A DNA stretch of 64,000 nucleotides from assembly GCF_003710865.1 (NCBI RefSeq), contig NZ_RHHO01000038.1:62001-126000 (forward strand). Reading direction: 5' to 3'. The notes beneath the pieces are model-generated. The model did no database searches. It saw only the letters and a program-made list of their open reading frames with translations, and was not told the origin of the DNA. Shown here piece by piece: positions 51,203 to 60,390 of the stretch. Source of the DNA: Brevibacillus borstelensis. Lineage in GTDB: Bacteria > Bacillota > Bacilli > Brevibacillales > Brevibacillaceae. Within the stretch, counting starts at the first letter, position 1. The number at the start of each line of letters is the position of its first letter. The translations under genes and the position numbers were made by a program.

Positions 51203-52384
51203 ATGACGACGACAGCGACACTCAATCAAGAAGCGGAACAGCTCAAGGAGCAGGTAATCGCGTGGAGGCGTTATTTGCACCAAAATCCGGAGCTTTCGTT
51301 TCACGAGGAAAAAACGGCCCAGTTCGTCTACGACACGCTCGTTTCGTTCGGCAACCTGGACGTGACCAGACCGACCAAGACAAGCGTGATGGCGCGGCTG
51401 ATCGGTTCACAGCCCGGGCGTGTTCTGGCGATGCGGGCCGACATGGATGCCCTGCCGATCACGGAGGAAAACACCTTTGCGTTTGTCTCCACGAATCCCG
51501 GCGTGATGCATGCTTGCGGTCACGACGGACATACGGCGATGCTGCTCGGCACGGCGAAAATTCTCTCAGGGATGAAAGACCGGATCAAAGGCGAGGTCCG
51601 CTTCCTGTTCCAGCACGCGGAGGAGCTTTTCCCCGGCGGGGCGGAGGAAATGGTGCAGGCAGGGGTCATGGACGGCGTGGACATGGTCATCGGGACCCAT
51701 CTGTGGGCGCCAATGGAATTTGGCAAAGTGGGGATTTGCCCAGGTCCGATGATGGCCGCACCGGATACCTTCTACATTACCATCACCGGCAAGGGAGGGC
51801 ACGCAGCACTGCCGCATCAGACGGTCGACAGCATTGCCATAGCGGCACAGGTGGTCACCAACCTGCAGCACATCGTCTCTCGCAATACCGATCCGCTGGA
51901 CAATCTGGTCATTTCCGTCACCCAGTTTATCGGCGGAACGACACACAATGTCATCCCGGGATCGGTCAGCATTTGCGGCACTGTTCGCAGCTTTGACCAA
52001 AAGCTTCGCGATTCCGTTCCGGCTCTGATGGAACGCGTCGTCAAAGGAATTACCGAGGCCCACGGAGCCACCTATGAATTCAAATACGAATACGGCTATC
52101 GTCCTGTGATCAATGACGAGGAAGTGACCCGTCTGATGGAGAGCATCGTCACGGAGACGCTGGGAGAGGAATGGATCGACCACATGAAGCCGAACATGGG
52201 GGGAGAGGACTTTTCGGCATTCCAGCAAAAAGCTCCGGGCTGCTTCTTCTACGTAGGCGCAGGCAACCAGCAGAAGGGCATCGTCTATCCGCACCATCAC
52301 CCGCGCTTCACGGTAGATGAAGATGCGCTGGAGGTAGGCGTGAAGATCTTCGTCAATGCCGCCCATAAAATCGTCATGGCATAG
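51203..52384 (+). CDS. M20-family amidohydrolase (N-acyl-amino acid/hippurate hydrolase type)
   Basis: A 393-residue metallo-amidohydrolase. Motifs in order: WRRYLHQNPELSFHEEKTA, MRADMDALP, HACGHDGHTAMLLG, FQHAEELFPGGA, a dimerisation domain (~185-295) and GGEDFSAFQQKAPG near the end. Members deacylate N-acetyl- or other N-acyl-amino acids. It starts 34 bases after the preceding amidohydrolase with AGGGAGGCG upstream. The pairing suggests sequential hydrolysis of one substrate class. Confidence 0.9.
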   Translation: MTTTATLNQEAEQLKEQVIAWRRYLHQNPELSFHEEKTAQFVYDTLVSFGNLDVTRPTKTSVMARLIGSQPGRVLAMRADMDALPITEENTFAFVSTNPGVMHACGHDGHTAMLLGTAKILSGMKDRIKGEVRFLFQHAEELFPGGAEEMVQAGVMDGVDMVIGTHLWAPMEFGKVGICPGPMMAAPDTFYITITGKGGHAALPHQTVDSIAIAAQVVTNLQHIVSRNTDPLDNLVISVTQFIGGTTHNVIPGSVSICGTVRSFDQKLRDSVPALMERVVKGITEAHGATYEFKYEYGYRPVINDEEVTRLMESIVTETLGEEWIDHMKPNMGGEDFSAFQQKAPGCFFYVGAGNQQKGIVYPHHHPRFTVDEDALEVGVKIFVNAAHKIVMA

Positions 52385-52460
52385 ATTTGCATGAAAAAAC
52401 CGAAGATTCCGAACGGTTGCAAATCGCAGGAATCGACAGACAAAGGGGGATCTGCTGCCC

Positions 52461-52658
52461 ATGAAACTGATTCATCTATTAGCCTTGCTGCCGTTTATCG
52501 GAATACTCGGTTGCATCGGATTTGTCAATAAAGTAGAGCCTTACGTGCTCGGACTGCCCTTCCTTCTGTTTTGGATCGTCCTCTGGGTCGTCCTGACCTC
52601 TGTCATTATGGCGATCATCTACAAGCTGGACCCGGCGAACAAGAGAGGTGACTCCTAG
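52461..52658 (+). CDS. DUF3311 small membrane protein, symporter partner
   Basis: A 65-residue protein with two hydrophobic helices (LALLPFIGILGCIGFVNKVEPYVLGLPFLLFWIVLWVVLTS), the DUF3311 pattern. These proteins are regularly encoded right before SSS-family symporters, as here, where its stop is followed at once by the symporter ATG. It is presumably an accessory subunit. AAAGGGGGA precedes the ATG. Confidence 0.85.
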   Translation: MKLIHLLALLPFIGILGCIGFVNKVEPYVLGLPFLLFWIVLWVVLTSVIMAIIYKLDPANKRGDS

Positions 52659-54134
52659 ATGAATGCAGCGTTGATGATCATTTTCGGATTCCTGGCATTG
52701 TCTCTCTTTCTCGGGATTCAGGCAAAACGCGGCAAGGATATGAACCTGGAGCAGTGGACCGTCGGGGGACGCGGCTTCGGAACGATATTTGTATTCCTGC
52801 TGATGGCGGGCGAGATTTACACCACCTTTACGTTCCTGGGCGGCAGCGGCTGGGCATATGGCAAAGGCGGGCCGACCTTCTACATTCTCGGCTATGGCTG
52901 TCTCGCCTATATCATGTCGTACTGGCTGCTGCCCGCCATCTGGCGCTACGCAAAAGAGAACAAGCTGATGTCGCAGTCCGACTTCTTTGTCAGCAAGTAT
53001 AAAAGCCCGTACCTGGGTGTCCTCGTCTCAATCGTCGGGGTAGTGGCGCTCATCCCGTATCTGGTCCTCCAGCTAAAAGGCCTGGGGCTGATCGTGGCAG
53101 AGGCTTCTTACGGAAGCATCTCAAACACGGCGGCGATCTGGATCGGGACCATGGCTGTCACGGTATACGTGATGATCTCCGGAATCCACGGCTCGGCGTG
53201 GACCGCTGTGGTCAAAGACATCATGATTCTGTTTGTGGTTGTGTTCCTCGGTCTCTATCTGCCGTTCCACTACTATGGCGGCATCACCGAAATGTTTCAG
53301 GCTGTCGAAGCGGCCAAGCCAGGATTTGTCGCTCTGCCGGAAAAAGGCCTCAGTCCGTCCTGGTTTGTCTCTACTGTTCTGCTGACAGCGCTTGGTTTCT
53401 ATATGTGGCCTCATACTTTCGGTTCGGTCTACTCTGCTCAAAATGAGAAGGTCTTCCGGAAAAACGCGATCGTCATGCCGCTTTACCAGTTGGTGCTGCT
53501 GTTCGTCTTCTTCGTAGGGTTTGCCGCGATCCTGCAGGTGCCCGGACTGGAAGGGGCGGATGGCGACATGTCACTCTTGCGCCTGTCTATCCAAACCTTC
53601 GATCCCTGGTTTGTCGGGGTGATCGGCGCGGCGGGGCTGTTGACAGCGATCGTGCCGGGGTCGATGATTCTGATGTCCTCGTCGACGCTGATTGCGAAAA
53701 ACGTGTACAAGGTATTCGCACCGAAGACGACGGACGAACAGGTATCCAAGCTGGCCCGTTATCTGGTGCCTGTAGTCGCGCTCATCTCGCTTTACTTTAC
53801 ATTCAAGGGCGGAGATACACTCGTCACCCTGCTGCTGATGGGCTACAGTCTCGTTACCCAGCTCTTCCCTGCGCTTCTGTTCAGCCTGTCCAAACGCAAT
53901 TTTGTCAGCAAGCAGGGAGCGGCAGCCGGTATCATCGCCGGTGTGGCAACGGTTGCGATCGTCACGATCAGCGGCATCACGATCGGCACCCTCTTCCCAT
54001 TCCTGCCGCAGTCCATTCAAGATCTGAACGTCGGCATTATCGCACTGGTCGTCAATCTTGCAGTGACGACGGTTGTGAGCCTCGCTACAAAAGGCAGCGC
54101 GAGGGCAAACGACGAGACTATCAACGCAGCGTAG
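52659..54134 (+). CDS. SSS-family sodium:solute symporter (YhjB-like)
   Basis: A 491-residue transporter with 13 predicted helices. The SSS pattern is seen in GGRGFGTIFVFLLMAGEIYTTFTFLG at the start, LQLKGLGLIVAEASYGSISN and a conserved TAIVPGSMILMSSSTLIAKNVYK segment. It starts one base after the DUF3311 stop with AGAGGTGA upstream. With the two hydrolases it forms a probable uptake and degradation operon for an N-acylated or carbamoylated amino acid. Confidence 0.9.
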   Translation: MNAALMIIFGFLALSLFLGIQAKRGKDMNLEQWTVGGRGFGTIFVFLLMAGEIYTTFTFLGGSGWAYGKGGPTFYILGYGCLAYIMSYWLLPAIWRYAKENKLMSQSDFFVSKYKSPYLGVLVSIVGVVALIPYLVLQLKGLGLIVAEASYGSISNTAAIWIGTMAVTVYVMISGIHGSAWTAVVKDIMILFVVVFLGLYLPFHYYGGITEMFQAVEAAKPGFVALPEKGLSPSWFVSTVLLTALGFYMWPHTFGSVYSAQNEKVFRKNAIVMPLYQLVLLFVFFVGFAAILQVPGLEGADGDMSLLRLSIQTFDPWFVGVIGAAGLLTAIVPGSMILMSSSTLIAKNVYKVFAPKTTDEQVSKLARYLVPVVALISLYFTFKGGDTLVTLLLMGYSLVTQLFPALLFSLSKRNFVSKQGAAAGIIAGVATVAIVTISGITIGTLFPFLPQSIQDLNVGIIALVVNLAVTTVVSLATKGSARANDETINAA

Positions 54135-54160
54135 GCACTGGTTTTCCGAGACAAACAACA

Positions 54161-54212
54161 AAACAGGGCTGTTCCGATTGGAGATGACTGTACAATCGGA
54201 GCGGCCCTGTTT
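54161..54212. terminator. Bidirectional terminator
   Basis: AAACAGGGC, then CCGATTG pair with CAATCGG and GCCCTGTTT; A-run and T-run flank it. It separates convergent genes. Confidence 0.8.
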
Positions 54213-54265
54213 CTATGCGGGTCGGCAGCGATACGGAGGGACAAAAACAGCAAGAGGTTTTCGAT

Positions 54266-54940
54266 TCAAAGCGACGAATCATACTGTGTCCGAAACAAGC
54301 GGTGCCAGATCGATTTTTTTCGCTGCTCGTCGCGGAGCTGGGCCAATTGCTGCTTGGCTTCGATGATGTCGCTCATGGCTTTCATCAAGCGGCGGTCGCG
54401 TTCCTTCAGACTATTGCGGATGTACGCTTCCTGCTTTTCCAAGCGTTCCATCAGCTCCATCTGAACTGCATCCTGATGCTGTACATGCTGGGCGAGAGAG
54501 TGGATTTTCTCTTCCAGCCGATCGACATGGGCGCTGGTCCGAAGAGCCAAAGCAGCGGATGTGCTCGCAGACAGTGCAGCCGAATGGTTTGACGGGAAAG
54601 GTGCAGAGCCGGCAGAGGGCACGACCGGGGGAACAAGGCTGAGCGAAGCGGCAGTTTCCCGCTTGGTCTGTTGAAAGGAAGTGCGTCCGGCTACGGTCCG
54701 CGCCGCTTCCTCGAGCGGCATCAGGTTTTCCTTTGTCAACTGATAAAACGAGCGCAGTGCGTCGACATCCGACTGTCTGTATTCCCGGCGGTTTTGACTG
54801 TCCCGCAAAAACCGGTACCCCTGCTGCTCCAGGAGCATGCTCCACTTTCGCAGCGTGCTGGCTCCGACTCCGAGAATTTCGGCCAGTTCACGTCCGGAGT
54901 AGGTTTTCTCCTTGGCAACCAGTTCGATCACGTTCTTCAT
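54266..54940 (-). CDS. MerR-type HTH protein with C-terminal coiled coil (DUF3967-like)
   Basis: A 224-residue protein. The N-terminus (residues ~1-75) is a MerR-like HTH (YSGRELAEILGVGASTLRKWS, then NRREYRQSDVDALRSF). A Ser/Ala/Pro-rich linker (~95-140) leads to a coiled coil (~142-215) with ERDRRLMKAMSDIIEAKQQLAQL, the DUF3967 pattern. The arrangement resembles RacA, which anchors chromosomes, but also plasmid-type regulators; function is not certain. ATG 54940 follows GGGAGGGAAG; an in-frame upstream start at 55099 lacks support. Confidence 0.75.
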   Translation of the reverse strand: MKNVIELVAKEKTYSGRELAEILGVGASTLRKWSMLLEQQGYRFLRDSQNRREYRQSDVDALRSFYQLTKENLMPLEEAARTVAGRTSFQQTKRETAASLSLVPPVVPSAGSAPFPSNHSAALSASTSAALALRTSAHVDRLEEKIHSLAQHVQHQDAVQMELMERLEKQEAYIRNSLKERDRRLMKAMSDIIEAKQQLAQLRDEQRKKSIWHRLFRTQYDSSL

Positions 54941-55097
54941 ATGACTTCCCTCCCGTTCTGACAAAAGTATTCCGAACATTGTGAAATGATTATGCTTGTA
55001 CACTTCGCTGACACTAAGTAAACTCCTGTTTGCAAACGTACGACAAATTCTATCAGGGTTCGTCCCATAACCCATAAAGAGAGGAACGAAAGGATTC

Positions 55098-55931
55098 ATG
55101 TCACGACTATTGATCCTCGGTGCGAGCGGTTATCTTGGTTCCAAGATCGTTGAAAACGGAAAAAAGCAAGGATGGGAAGTGACGGGGACGTGCTTTCAAA
55201 ACCTCCATGCGCAGTACAGTCAGGTAGATTTGAGGGAAGAAAGCGCCTGTGCAGAGCTGCTCCGGCAAGCGAATCCTGATGTGGTGATATGGGCAGTGAT
55301 GAGCGGAGAGAACGAAACTGCCCTGATTCAGAAGGGGCTGTCCGGAGTTCTCTCCCATATTTCGCCAGCGACAAGGCTGCTGTTCGTGTCGACTGATGGC
55401 GTTTTTGAAGGGGCTCAAGGACCGTACCAGGAACGGGACGCTCCTTCCTTCTGGAACAGGGACAGCAGCTTGGCGGCTTATTGCAATGCCAAGCTTGCCG
55501 GCGAGGAGATGGTGAGGAGCGGCCATTTGGATCATGCTATCGTCAGATCAGGTCCCATTTACGGGCCGGATGCGGACGGGCGCTGGGACAATCGCGTGCG
55601 CCAGTTGACAGAGGCATGGGAAAAAGGGGAGCGGGTTGTCCGCAGCAGCAATGTCCTTCGCACGTTTATCCACGTGGAGGATCTCGCGGACGCTTTGCTG
55701 GAGCTGGCCGGAAGCGAGTGGACGGGCACTTTGCATGTGGGACCGAGCAGCTTTGAGAGCTATTACACCTTTGCACAGAAGACAGCGCTTCGCTTTGGAT
55801 ACGACCCGGCCCTGGTAGAAGAAGACCAAATAAGTAGGGAAGACGCGGCAAACAAAGGGATCAAGCTCGACCTCAGGCTGGATACATCATTGGCCTGCCG
55901 CAGCTTGCATACGTCCTTTCGTTCTGTATAG
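55098..55931 (+). CDS. SDR-family sugar-nucleotide reductase/epimerase (RmlD-like)
   Basis: A 277-residue extended short-chain dehydrogenase. The NAD(P)-binding GASGYLGS is at residues 8-15; VSTDGVFEGAQGPYQE and the YCNAK catalytic Tyr-Lys variant follow. LRTFIHVEDLADALLEL and the C-terminal pattern resemble dTDP-4-dehydrorhamnose reductase (RmlD). The substrate is unproven and no rhamnose operon adjoins. ATG overlaps no other gene; a GAAAGGA site precedes it. Confidence 0.82.
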   Translation: MSRLLILGASGYLGSKIVENGKKQGWEVTGTCFQNLHAQYSQVDLREESACAELLRQANPDVVIWAVMSGENETALIQKGLSGVLSHISPATRLLFVSTDGVFEGAQGPYQERDAPSFWNRDSSLAAYCNAKLAGEEMVRSGHLDHAIVRSGPIYGPDADGRWDNRVRQLTEAWEKGERVVRSSNVLRTFIHVEDLADALLELAGSEWTGTLHVGPSSFESYYTFAQKTALRFGYDPALVEEDQISREDAANKGIKLDLRLDTSLACRSLHTSFRSV

Positions 55932-56081
55932 TGCCGAACGTCCAGCAAGGCAGAGTAAACGGCCAAATGTCACCCGGGATCATTGCCAAAGGGTGGCTGC
56001 ACATTTTGGAGAAAAATCCACGTTTGCTTTGGTTGAATGGCGTTGCATGTACATAGGATGCAGGTAAAGGAGGGATCAACC

Positions 56082-56294
56082 ATGGCATTTCGTGATCAGG
56101 CCAAAAAGCTCGAAGGGGAAAAAGTGAAGGTCGATACAGTGAATGGCACCTTCGTCGGCAAACTGGTGGATGTGAAAAACTCTACCTTGATTCTGCGGGA
56201 CAATGAAGGCAAGCGCGTTGTCATTCGGGACTCGAAAATCATCGCGCTCGTCGAATTGAAGGATCCCCATCACAAAGACAATCTCCTCTCGTAA
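56082..56294 (+). CDS. Small Sm-like fold protein (DUF2642/YuzF-like)
   Basis: A 70-residue protein with MAFRDQAKKLEGEKVKVDTVNGTFVGKL and an IRDSKIIALVEL end, similar to the short Sm/Hfq-like proteins of the DUF2642 class in Bacillales. Five strands are plausible. Some relatives are spore-associated. ATG 56082 has a perfect AAAGGAGGG site; a longer frame upstream is unlikely. Confidence 0.7.
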   Translation: MAFRDQAKKLEGEKVKVDTVNGTFVGKLVDVKNSTLILRDNEGKRVVIRDSKIIALVELKDPHHKDNLLS

Positions 56295-56320
56295 GCCGGT
56301 AGTGTCAAACGCAAGCCGGC

Positions 56321-56384
56321 AAGGAACGGACTGGCTGCGAAAGCCGTGAAGGAACGGACTGGCTGTCGGCTCTCGCAGCCTTTT
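56321..56384 (+). terminator. Terminator built on a 17-bp direct repeat
   Basis: AAGGAACGGACTGGCTG occurs at 56321-56337 and 56349-56365. GGCTGCGA (56333-56340) with AGCCG pairs with CGGCT and TCGCAGCC (56367-56380), followed by TTTT. Confidence 0.7.
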
Positions 56385-56517
56385 ACATAATCGGACGGAA
56401 GAGCAAAAACATACGCGGAGGGCAGAAAAAACACTTGCGATAGCGCTTTTGGGATTGGATAATATTAGCAAAACACATACTATTCCGACTTGTAAAGTTG
56501 GGAAAATGGAGGGTCTC

Positions 56518-57153
56518 ATGCGCATTATCGATCTTTCGCAAGTGCTCGAGTCAGGAATGCCCCAGTACCCGGGTCAGCCGGTTGCTGAGTTCAAGCAGGT
56601 TTCTCAAGTAGAGTCGGACGGGTTTCAGGTGACCGACTTTCACGCAGTCGTTCACGTTGGAACGCATTGCGATGCACCAGCCCATTTTATTCAAAATGGC
56701 GAGACCATCGAGGCAATCCCGCTGGAGCGTTTTGTCGGCGAAGCTGTGATCGTGGACGTCCACCTCGACGGACAGCGGGAAATGAGTCCGGCTGTTCTGG
56801 AAGGCGCGGACATTCGCCCGGGAGACATCGTTTTGTTCCGTACGGGCCTCAGCAAGCAGTGGGGGACGGATGCTTACGAAACCGACTACCCTTACTTCGG
56901 AGAAGAACTGGCCAAGGAGCTGGTGGAGCGCGGAGTTCGGGCAGTCGGGCTCGACTTCATCTCTCCCGACCCGATCGAGACTGAAAACTTCCCCGCTCAC
57001 CACATTTTTCTCGGCAACAAGCTGGGGATCGTGGAAAACCTGAAAAACCTGGAGCAAATTGACCGCAAGCGCGTCTTCTTCGCGGCTGCGCCGCTCAAGA
57101 TTAAAGGGAGCGACGGCGCTTTTACGAGAGCCTTTGCGGTTCTGTTTGACTGA
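56518..57153 (+). CDS. Cyclase-family metal-dependent hydrolase (kynurenine formamidase-like)
   Basis: A 211-residue member of the cyclase/KynB family. The metal site VHVGTHCDAPAHF is at residues ~47-59; the GMPQYPGQP start and ALDFISPDPIE-type segment are typical. Activities include N-formylkynurenine hydrolysis and isatin or lactone cleavage. ATG 56518 follows GGAGGG. No kyn genes adjoin, so the substrate is open. Confidence 0.85.
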   Translation: MRIIDLSQVLESGMPQYPGQPVAEFKQVSQVESDGFQVTDFHAVVHVGTHCDAPAHFIQNGETIEAIPLERFVGEAVIVDVHLDGQREMSPAVLEGADIRPGDIVLFRTGLSKQWGTDAYETDYPYFGEELAKELVERGVRAVGLDFISPDPIETENFPAHHIFLGNKLGIVENLKNLEQIDRKRVFFAAAPLKIKGSDGAFTRAFAVLFD

Positions 57154-57259
57154 TTATTCAAATGTTTGAAACAACATGCGCCAACTGATTTGACATGGCT
57201 GACATTCCCACCTATCATCAGGAATGAATAGTAGATTGCGAAGAAGGAAGGGAATGCAC

Positions 57260-57952
57260 ATGTTGGAAATCCAGTATCACGGTCATTCTTGTATCCAACT
57301 GACCAGCGAAGGACATTCAATCATCATCGATCCGTTCATCACCGGAAACCCGCTTGCTGCCACGAAGCTGTCCGATATTCGGGTTCAGTACATTCTCTTG
57401 ACGCACGGACACCAGGATCACATTTTGGACGCCGTAGAATTGGCGAAGCAAAATGACGCTACCATCATCGCTACGTTTGAACTGGCCAACTACCTGGGAT
57501 GGCAAGGTGCCAAGACGATGGCGTTAAACCTAGGAGGCTCCGCTTCCTTTCCGTTCGGTACAGTAAAAATGACCCAAGCCTTCCACAGCTCGGGCATGGT
57601 TTTTGAAGAAGATACGCGTATCGTTTATTTGGGAATGCCGGGCGGCTTTATCGTCACGATGGGCGGAAAGACGGTTTATCATGCGGGCGATACCGGACTG
57701 TTTGGAGATATGAAGCTCCTCGGCGAGCGCCACGACATCGACGCAGCTTTCCTTCCGATCGGGGATGTGTTCACGATGGGACCGGAGGATGCCAAAACCG
57801 CGGCCGAGTGGGTAGGAGCCAAGTTCGTCGTGCCGATGCACTATGATACGTTCCCGCCGATCAAGCAGGACGGGAAGGCATTTGTCGAAAGCCTGAAAGA
57901 AAAAGGAATCGACGGGGCCGCGCTGAAGCCGGGAGAGTCGACACGTCTGTAA
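57260..57952 (+). CDS. UPF0173 metal-dependent hydrolase (metallo-beta-lactamase fold, YtkL-like)
   Basis: A 230-residue metallo-hydrolase. Metal ligands lie in [16 protein letters not shown] (HxHxDH), a GMVFEEDT loop, [12 protein letters not shown] and MHYDTFP. The family is conserved in Bacillales without an established substrate. ATG 57260 is chosen over 57254 because of spacing to GGAAGGG. Confidence 0.9.
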   Translation: MLEIQYHGHSCIQLTSEGHSIIIDPFITGNPLAATKLSDIRVQYILLTHGHQDHILDAVELAKQNDATIIATFELANYLGWQGAKTMALNLGGSASFPFGTVKMTQAFHSSGMVFEEDTRIVYLGMPGGFIVTMGGKTVYHAGDTGLFGDMKLLGERHDIDAAFLPIGDVFTMGPEDAKTAAEWVGAKFVVPMHYDTFPPIKQDGKAFVESLKEKGIDGAALKPGESTRL

Positions 57953-57956
57953 GGCG

Positions 57957-58826
57957 TTACTTTCTCAAAAGATCGAGGAAGTTCTGTGCCGCCTTTGACA
58001 AGTAATAGTCCTTCAGCCAAATGACGCCGGATGAAGCGGCGAGCGTCGCATCCGCAATCTCGAACACCTGCAGATCATGCCCGGGGTGCATCCTGAGAAC
58101 GACTTCCGGTACGATCGTCGCCCCAAAGCCGGAAGAAACCAATTGCAAGAGGACCGCGATATCCGAGCATTCGCCGAGGATGACAGGCTCCAATCGGCGC
58201 CGGGAGAATTCCTCGAGGATCAAGTGGTACACGCCGAGTCCTTCGATGCTGGGCAACAACAACGGATGATGGCAAATCTGCTCGTAGGTGATTGTCGCGG
58301 ATGAGCCGGGAATGCGAGTGGAGCTGGCGAAGCGCAGCGGTTCCGTCTTTAGATGCAGGATCGAAAAGTCATTGAGTTCAAGCGGCAGCCTGATGATCGC
58401 CAGCTCAATGGCTTTTTCTTTTACCATTTTCAGAAGCTGATCGGATTCATTCTGCTGGATTTTGTACGTTACGTGGGGATAGCTTTCCTGAAACCGCTTC
58501 AACAGTATGGGCAATAGCTCGGAAGAGAGCGTGTTGACACCGATACTGAGTGTCCCTTTCGTGCCCTCGCCTACCTCTTTTACCTCGATCTCCGACTCTT
58601 CCACAAGGCTGGCAATTTTGACGGCGTGCTTGTACAGGATGCGTCCCGCCTCTGTCAGCTCCAGACCTCTGGCGTGCCTGACGACCAGGGCGACGCCCAG
58701 CTCTTTCTCCAAATTGATCAACTGCTGGCTAAGCGGCGGCTGCGCGAGATGAAGCCGCTTGGCAGCCGCAGAAATTTGTTTCTCCTCTGCAATGGCGATA
58801 AAGTAGCGAAGCTGTTTGATATCCAC
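57957..58826 (-). CDS. LysR-family transcriptional regulator
   Basis: A 289-residue regulator with the HTH MDIKQLRYFIAIAEEKQISAAAKRLHLAQPPLSQQLINLEKELGV and an effector domain starting LSIGVNTLSSELLPILL. It is a close relative of the regulator at 30348-31232. It is divergent from the ankyrin lipoprotein gene. Its end is four bases from the convergent hydrolase gene with no clear terminator. The target is unknown. Confidence 0.9.
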   Translation of the reverse strand: MDIKQLRYFIAIAEEKQISAAAKRLHLAQPPLSQQLINLEKELGVALVVRHARGLELTEAGRILYKHAVKIASLVEESEIEVKEVGEGTKGTLSIGVNTLSSELLPILLKRFQESYPHVTYKIQQNESDQLLKMVKEKAIELAIIRLPLELNDFSILHLKTEPLRFASSTRIPGSSATITYEQICHHPLLLPSIEGLGVYHLILEEFSRRRLEPVILGECSDIAVLLQLVSSGFGATIVPEVVLRMHPGHDLQVFEIADATLAASSGVIWLKDYYLSKAAQNFLDLLRK

Positions 58827-58948
58827 CGAGACTCCCCCTTCAATAATATATGGGAAAAGTAATTATTTATAATGAAAGTAATATTTTTCGTATATCAATT
58901 GCCATGATAGCATTAAGGAAGCGAATGAGCAAAGGGAGGGAAGGATTC

Positions 58949-59680
58949 GTGATCCGTCTGGCTGTGACTTTCTTTTCTTCTTTTTTGATTCTGGCAGGCT
59001 GCGGGGAGCCTGCAAGCACAGGGGAAGTTCTGCAGGATGCACAGAATAGAGCAAAGGAGAGTGGACAAACAGTGGTGCAGGAAAATATGGGCCAGGAGCT
59101 CATCAAGGCGGCGGAAAAAGGGGAAACGGCTGCGGTGCTGGAGCTGCTCAAAAAAGGTGCGGACATCAATGCTGCGGATGAAAAAGGACGGACGGCGGTG
59201 CTGGCAGCTACGCATGGCAATCACGCGGAAACGGTCAAAGCGCTCATCGAAGCCGGGGCCGATATTCATATCCGGGACAACCGCCTGGATAACGTGTTTT
59301 TGTATGCGGGGGCAGAGGGACTTCTGGATATCGTCAAGCTGGCCATTGATGCGGGTGCCGATCCGAAGCTCACCAACAGATACGGCGGGACAGCTCTGAT
59401 CCCTGCGTCGGAAAGAGGGCATGTAGAAGTTGTACAGGAGCTGCTCGCCCGCTCTGGTGTAGATGTCAATCACGTGAACAATCTGGGCTGGACAGCGCTG
59501 ATGGAAGCGATCGTGCTCAGCGACGGAGGAGAGGCCCATCAGCAGATCGTGCAGCTGCTGATCGATCACGGAGCCGACGTGAATATTCCCGACAAGGACG
59601 GGGTAACGCCGCTTGCCCATGCGAAAAAGCGCGGATACCGCGAAATCGAAGAGATGCTGATCAAAGCCGGAGGACGTTAA
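58949..59680 (+). CDS. Ankyrin-repeat lipoprotein
   Basis: A 243-residue protein with lipobox LAGC (Cys ~18) and a polar linker, then five to six ankyrin repeats: AAEKGETAAVLELLKKGADIN, GNHAETVKALIEAGADIH, …, GVTPLAHAKKRGYREIEEML. Surface location and a protein-binding role are expected. GTG 58949 lies five bases after GGGAGGGAAGG and opens a clean signal peptide; ATG 58925 is an alternative. Divergent LysR upstream may regulate it. Confidence 0.85.
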   Translation: MIRLAVTFFSSFLILAGCGEPASTGEVLQDAQNRAKESGQTVVQENMGQELIKAAEKGETAAVLELLKKGADINAADEKGRTAVLAATHGNHAETVKALIEAGADIHIRDNRLDNVFLYAGAEGLLDIVKLAIDAGADPKLTNRYGGTALIPASERGHVEVVQELLARSGVDVNHVNNLGWTALMEAIVLSDGGEAHQQIVQLLIDHGADVNIPDKDGVTPLAHAKKRGYREIEEMLIKAGGR

Positions 59681-59766
59681 AATCCCGTTGGACAAATCGT
59701 GATGAAACGAAGGCACGTCTCATAAACTATGGCAAGAAGATCAGATGTCAAAGGATGGGATGTGCG

Positions 59767-60225
59767 GTGAAAATCGGTACCTCCGCGCTGTTGTTTTTCG
59801 CCCTCTATGCGATATACTCATGGGCAGGCTTTCTTTATCCGGAGGGTGGGGCCTGGTACGAGGCGCTTGCCAAACCGCCAGGCACTCCACCCGCCAGCGT
59901 CTTTCCCGTCGTGTGGGGAATCTTATATGCACTTATATCGTTATCGATTGTCCAATTGGCCAGAAGCCGGCAAATGGATGGAGAAACCCTGCTGCTGTTT
60001 TTTATCAACTGGGCAGTCGTTCAGGTGTTTACCTGGCTTTTCGTAGAGAAGCATCTGCTCTTGCCAGCGGCGGCAGACACCGTGCTTGTCGCTTATTCCA
60101 CCTGGCTGCTGATCAAAATGATCCGGCCCCGCAAGCGGGCGGCGGCCTATCTGCTCATCCCCTATTTGCTGTGGGCATTGTACACGGTGTATCTGTCTTG
60201 GGGGGTCTTTTTGCTCAATCGATAG
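59767..60225 (+). CDS. TspO/MBR family membrane protein
   Basis: A 152-residue, five-helix protein of the TspO (translocator/peripheral benzodiazepine receptor) family, which binds porphyrins and tryptophan derivatives. Typical pieces are WYEALAKPPGTPPASVFPVVWGILYALI and FFINWAVVQVFTWLF. GTG 59767 has GGATGGG at good distance; ATG 59755 is in frame but too close to its site. A strong terminator follows. Confidence 0.88.
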   Translation: MKIGTSALLFFALYAIYSWAGFLYPEGGAWYEALAKPPGTPPASVFPVVWGILYALISLSIVQLARSRQMDGETLLLFFINWAVVQVFTWLFVEKHLLLPAAADTVLVAYSTWLLIKMIRPRKRAAAYLLIPYLLWALYTVYLSWGVFLLNR

Positions 60226-60278
60226 GTGGATGTTTCTCACCTTGTTTGAATATTGCATGGATGCTTGGAAGCATGGAA

Positions 60279-60316
60279 AACCGCCGCAACGATCAGTGGT
60301 TGCGGCGGTTTTTTCG
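60279..60316 (+). terminator. Terminator of the TspO gene
   Basis: AACCGCCGCAAC pairs perfectly with GTTGCGGCGGTT, followed by TTTT. Confidence 0.9.
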
Positions 60317-60390
60317 CTTCAGTCGTACTTTTTCGCTTCAGTCGTACTTTTTCGCTTCAGTCGTACTTTTTCGCTTCAGTCCCACTTTTT
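60315..60390. repeat. 19-bp tandem repeat, four copies, at the 3' end of the MerR gene
   Basis: CGCTTCAGTCGTACTTTTT begins at 60315, 60334 and 60353; a variant (CGCTTCAGTCCCACTTTTT) begins at 60372. Each carries the TGA stop of the minus-strand gene in the same position; the gene stops in the third unit. Confidence 0.9.

Noticed and set aside
60315..60390. A CRISPR-like repeat cluster
   Set aside because: The units are directly adjacent 19-mers without spacers; no cas genes are present.
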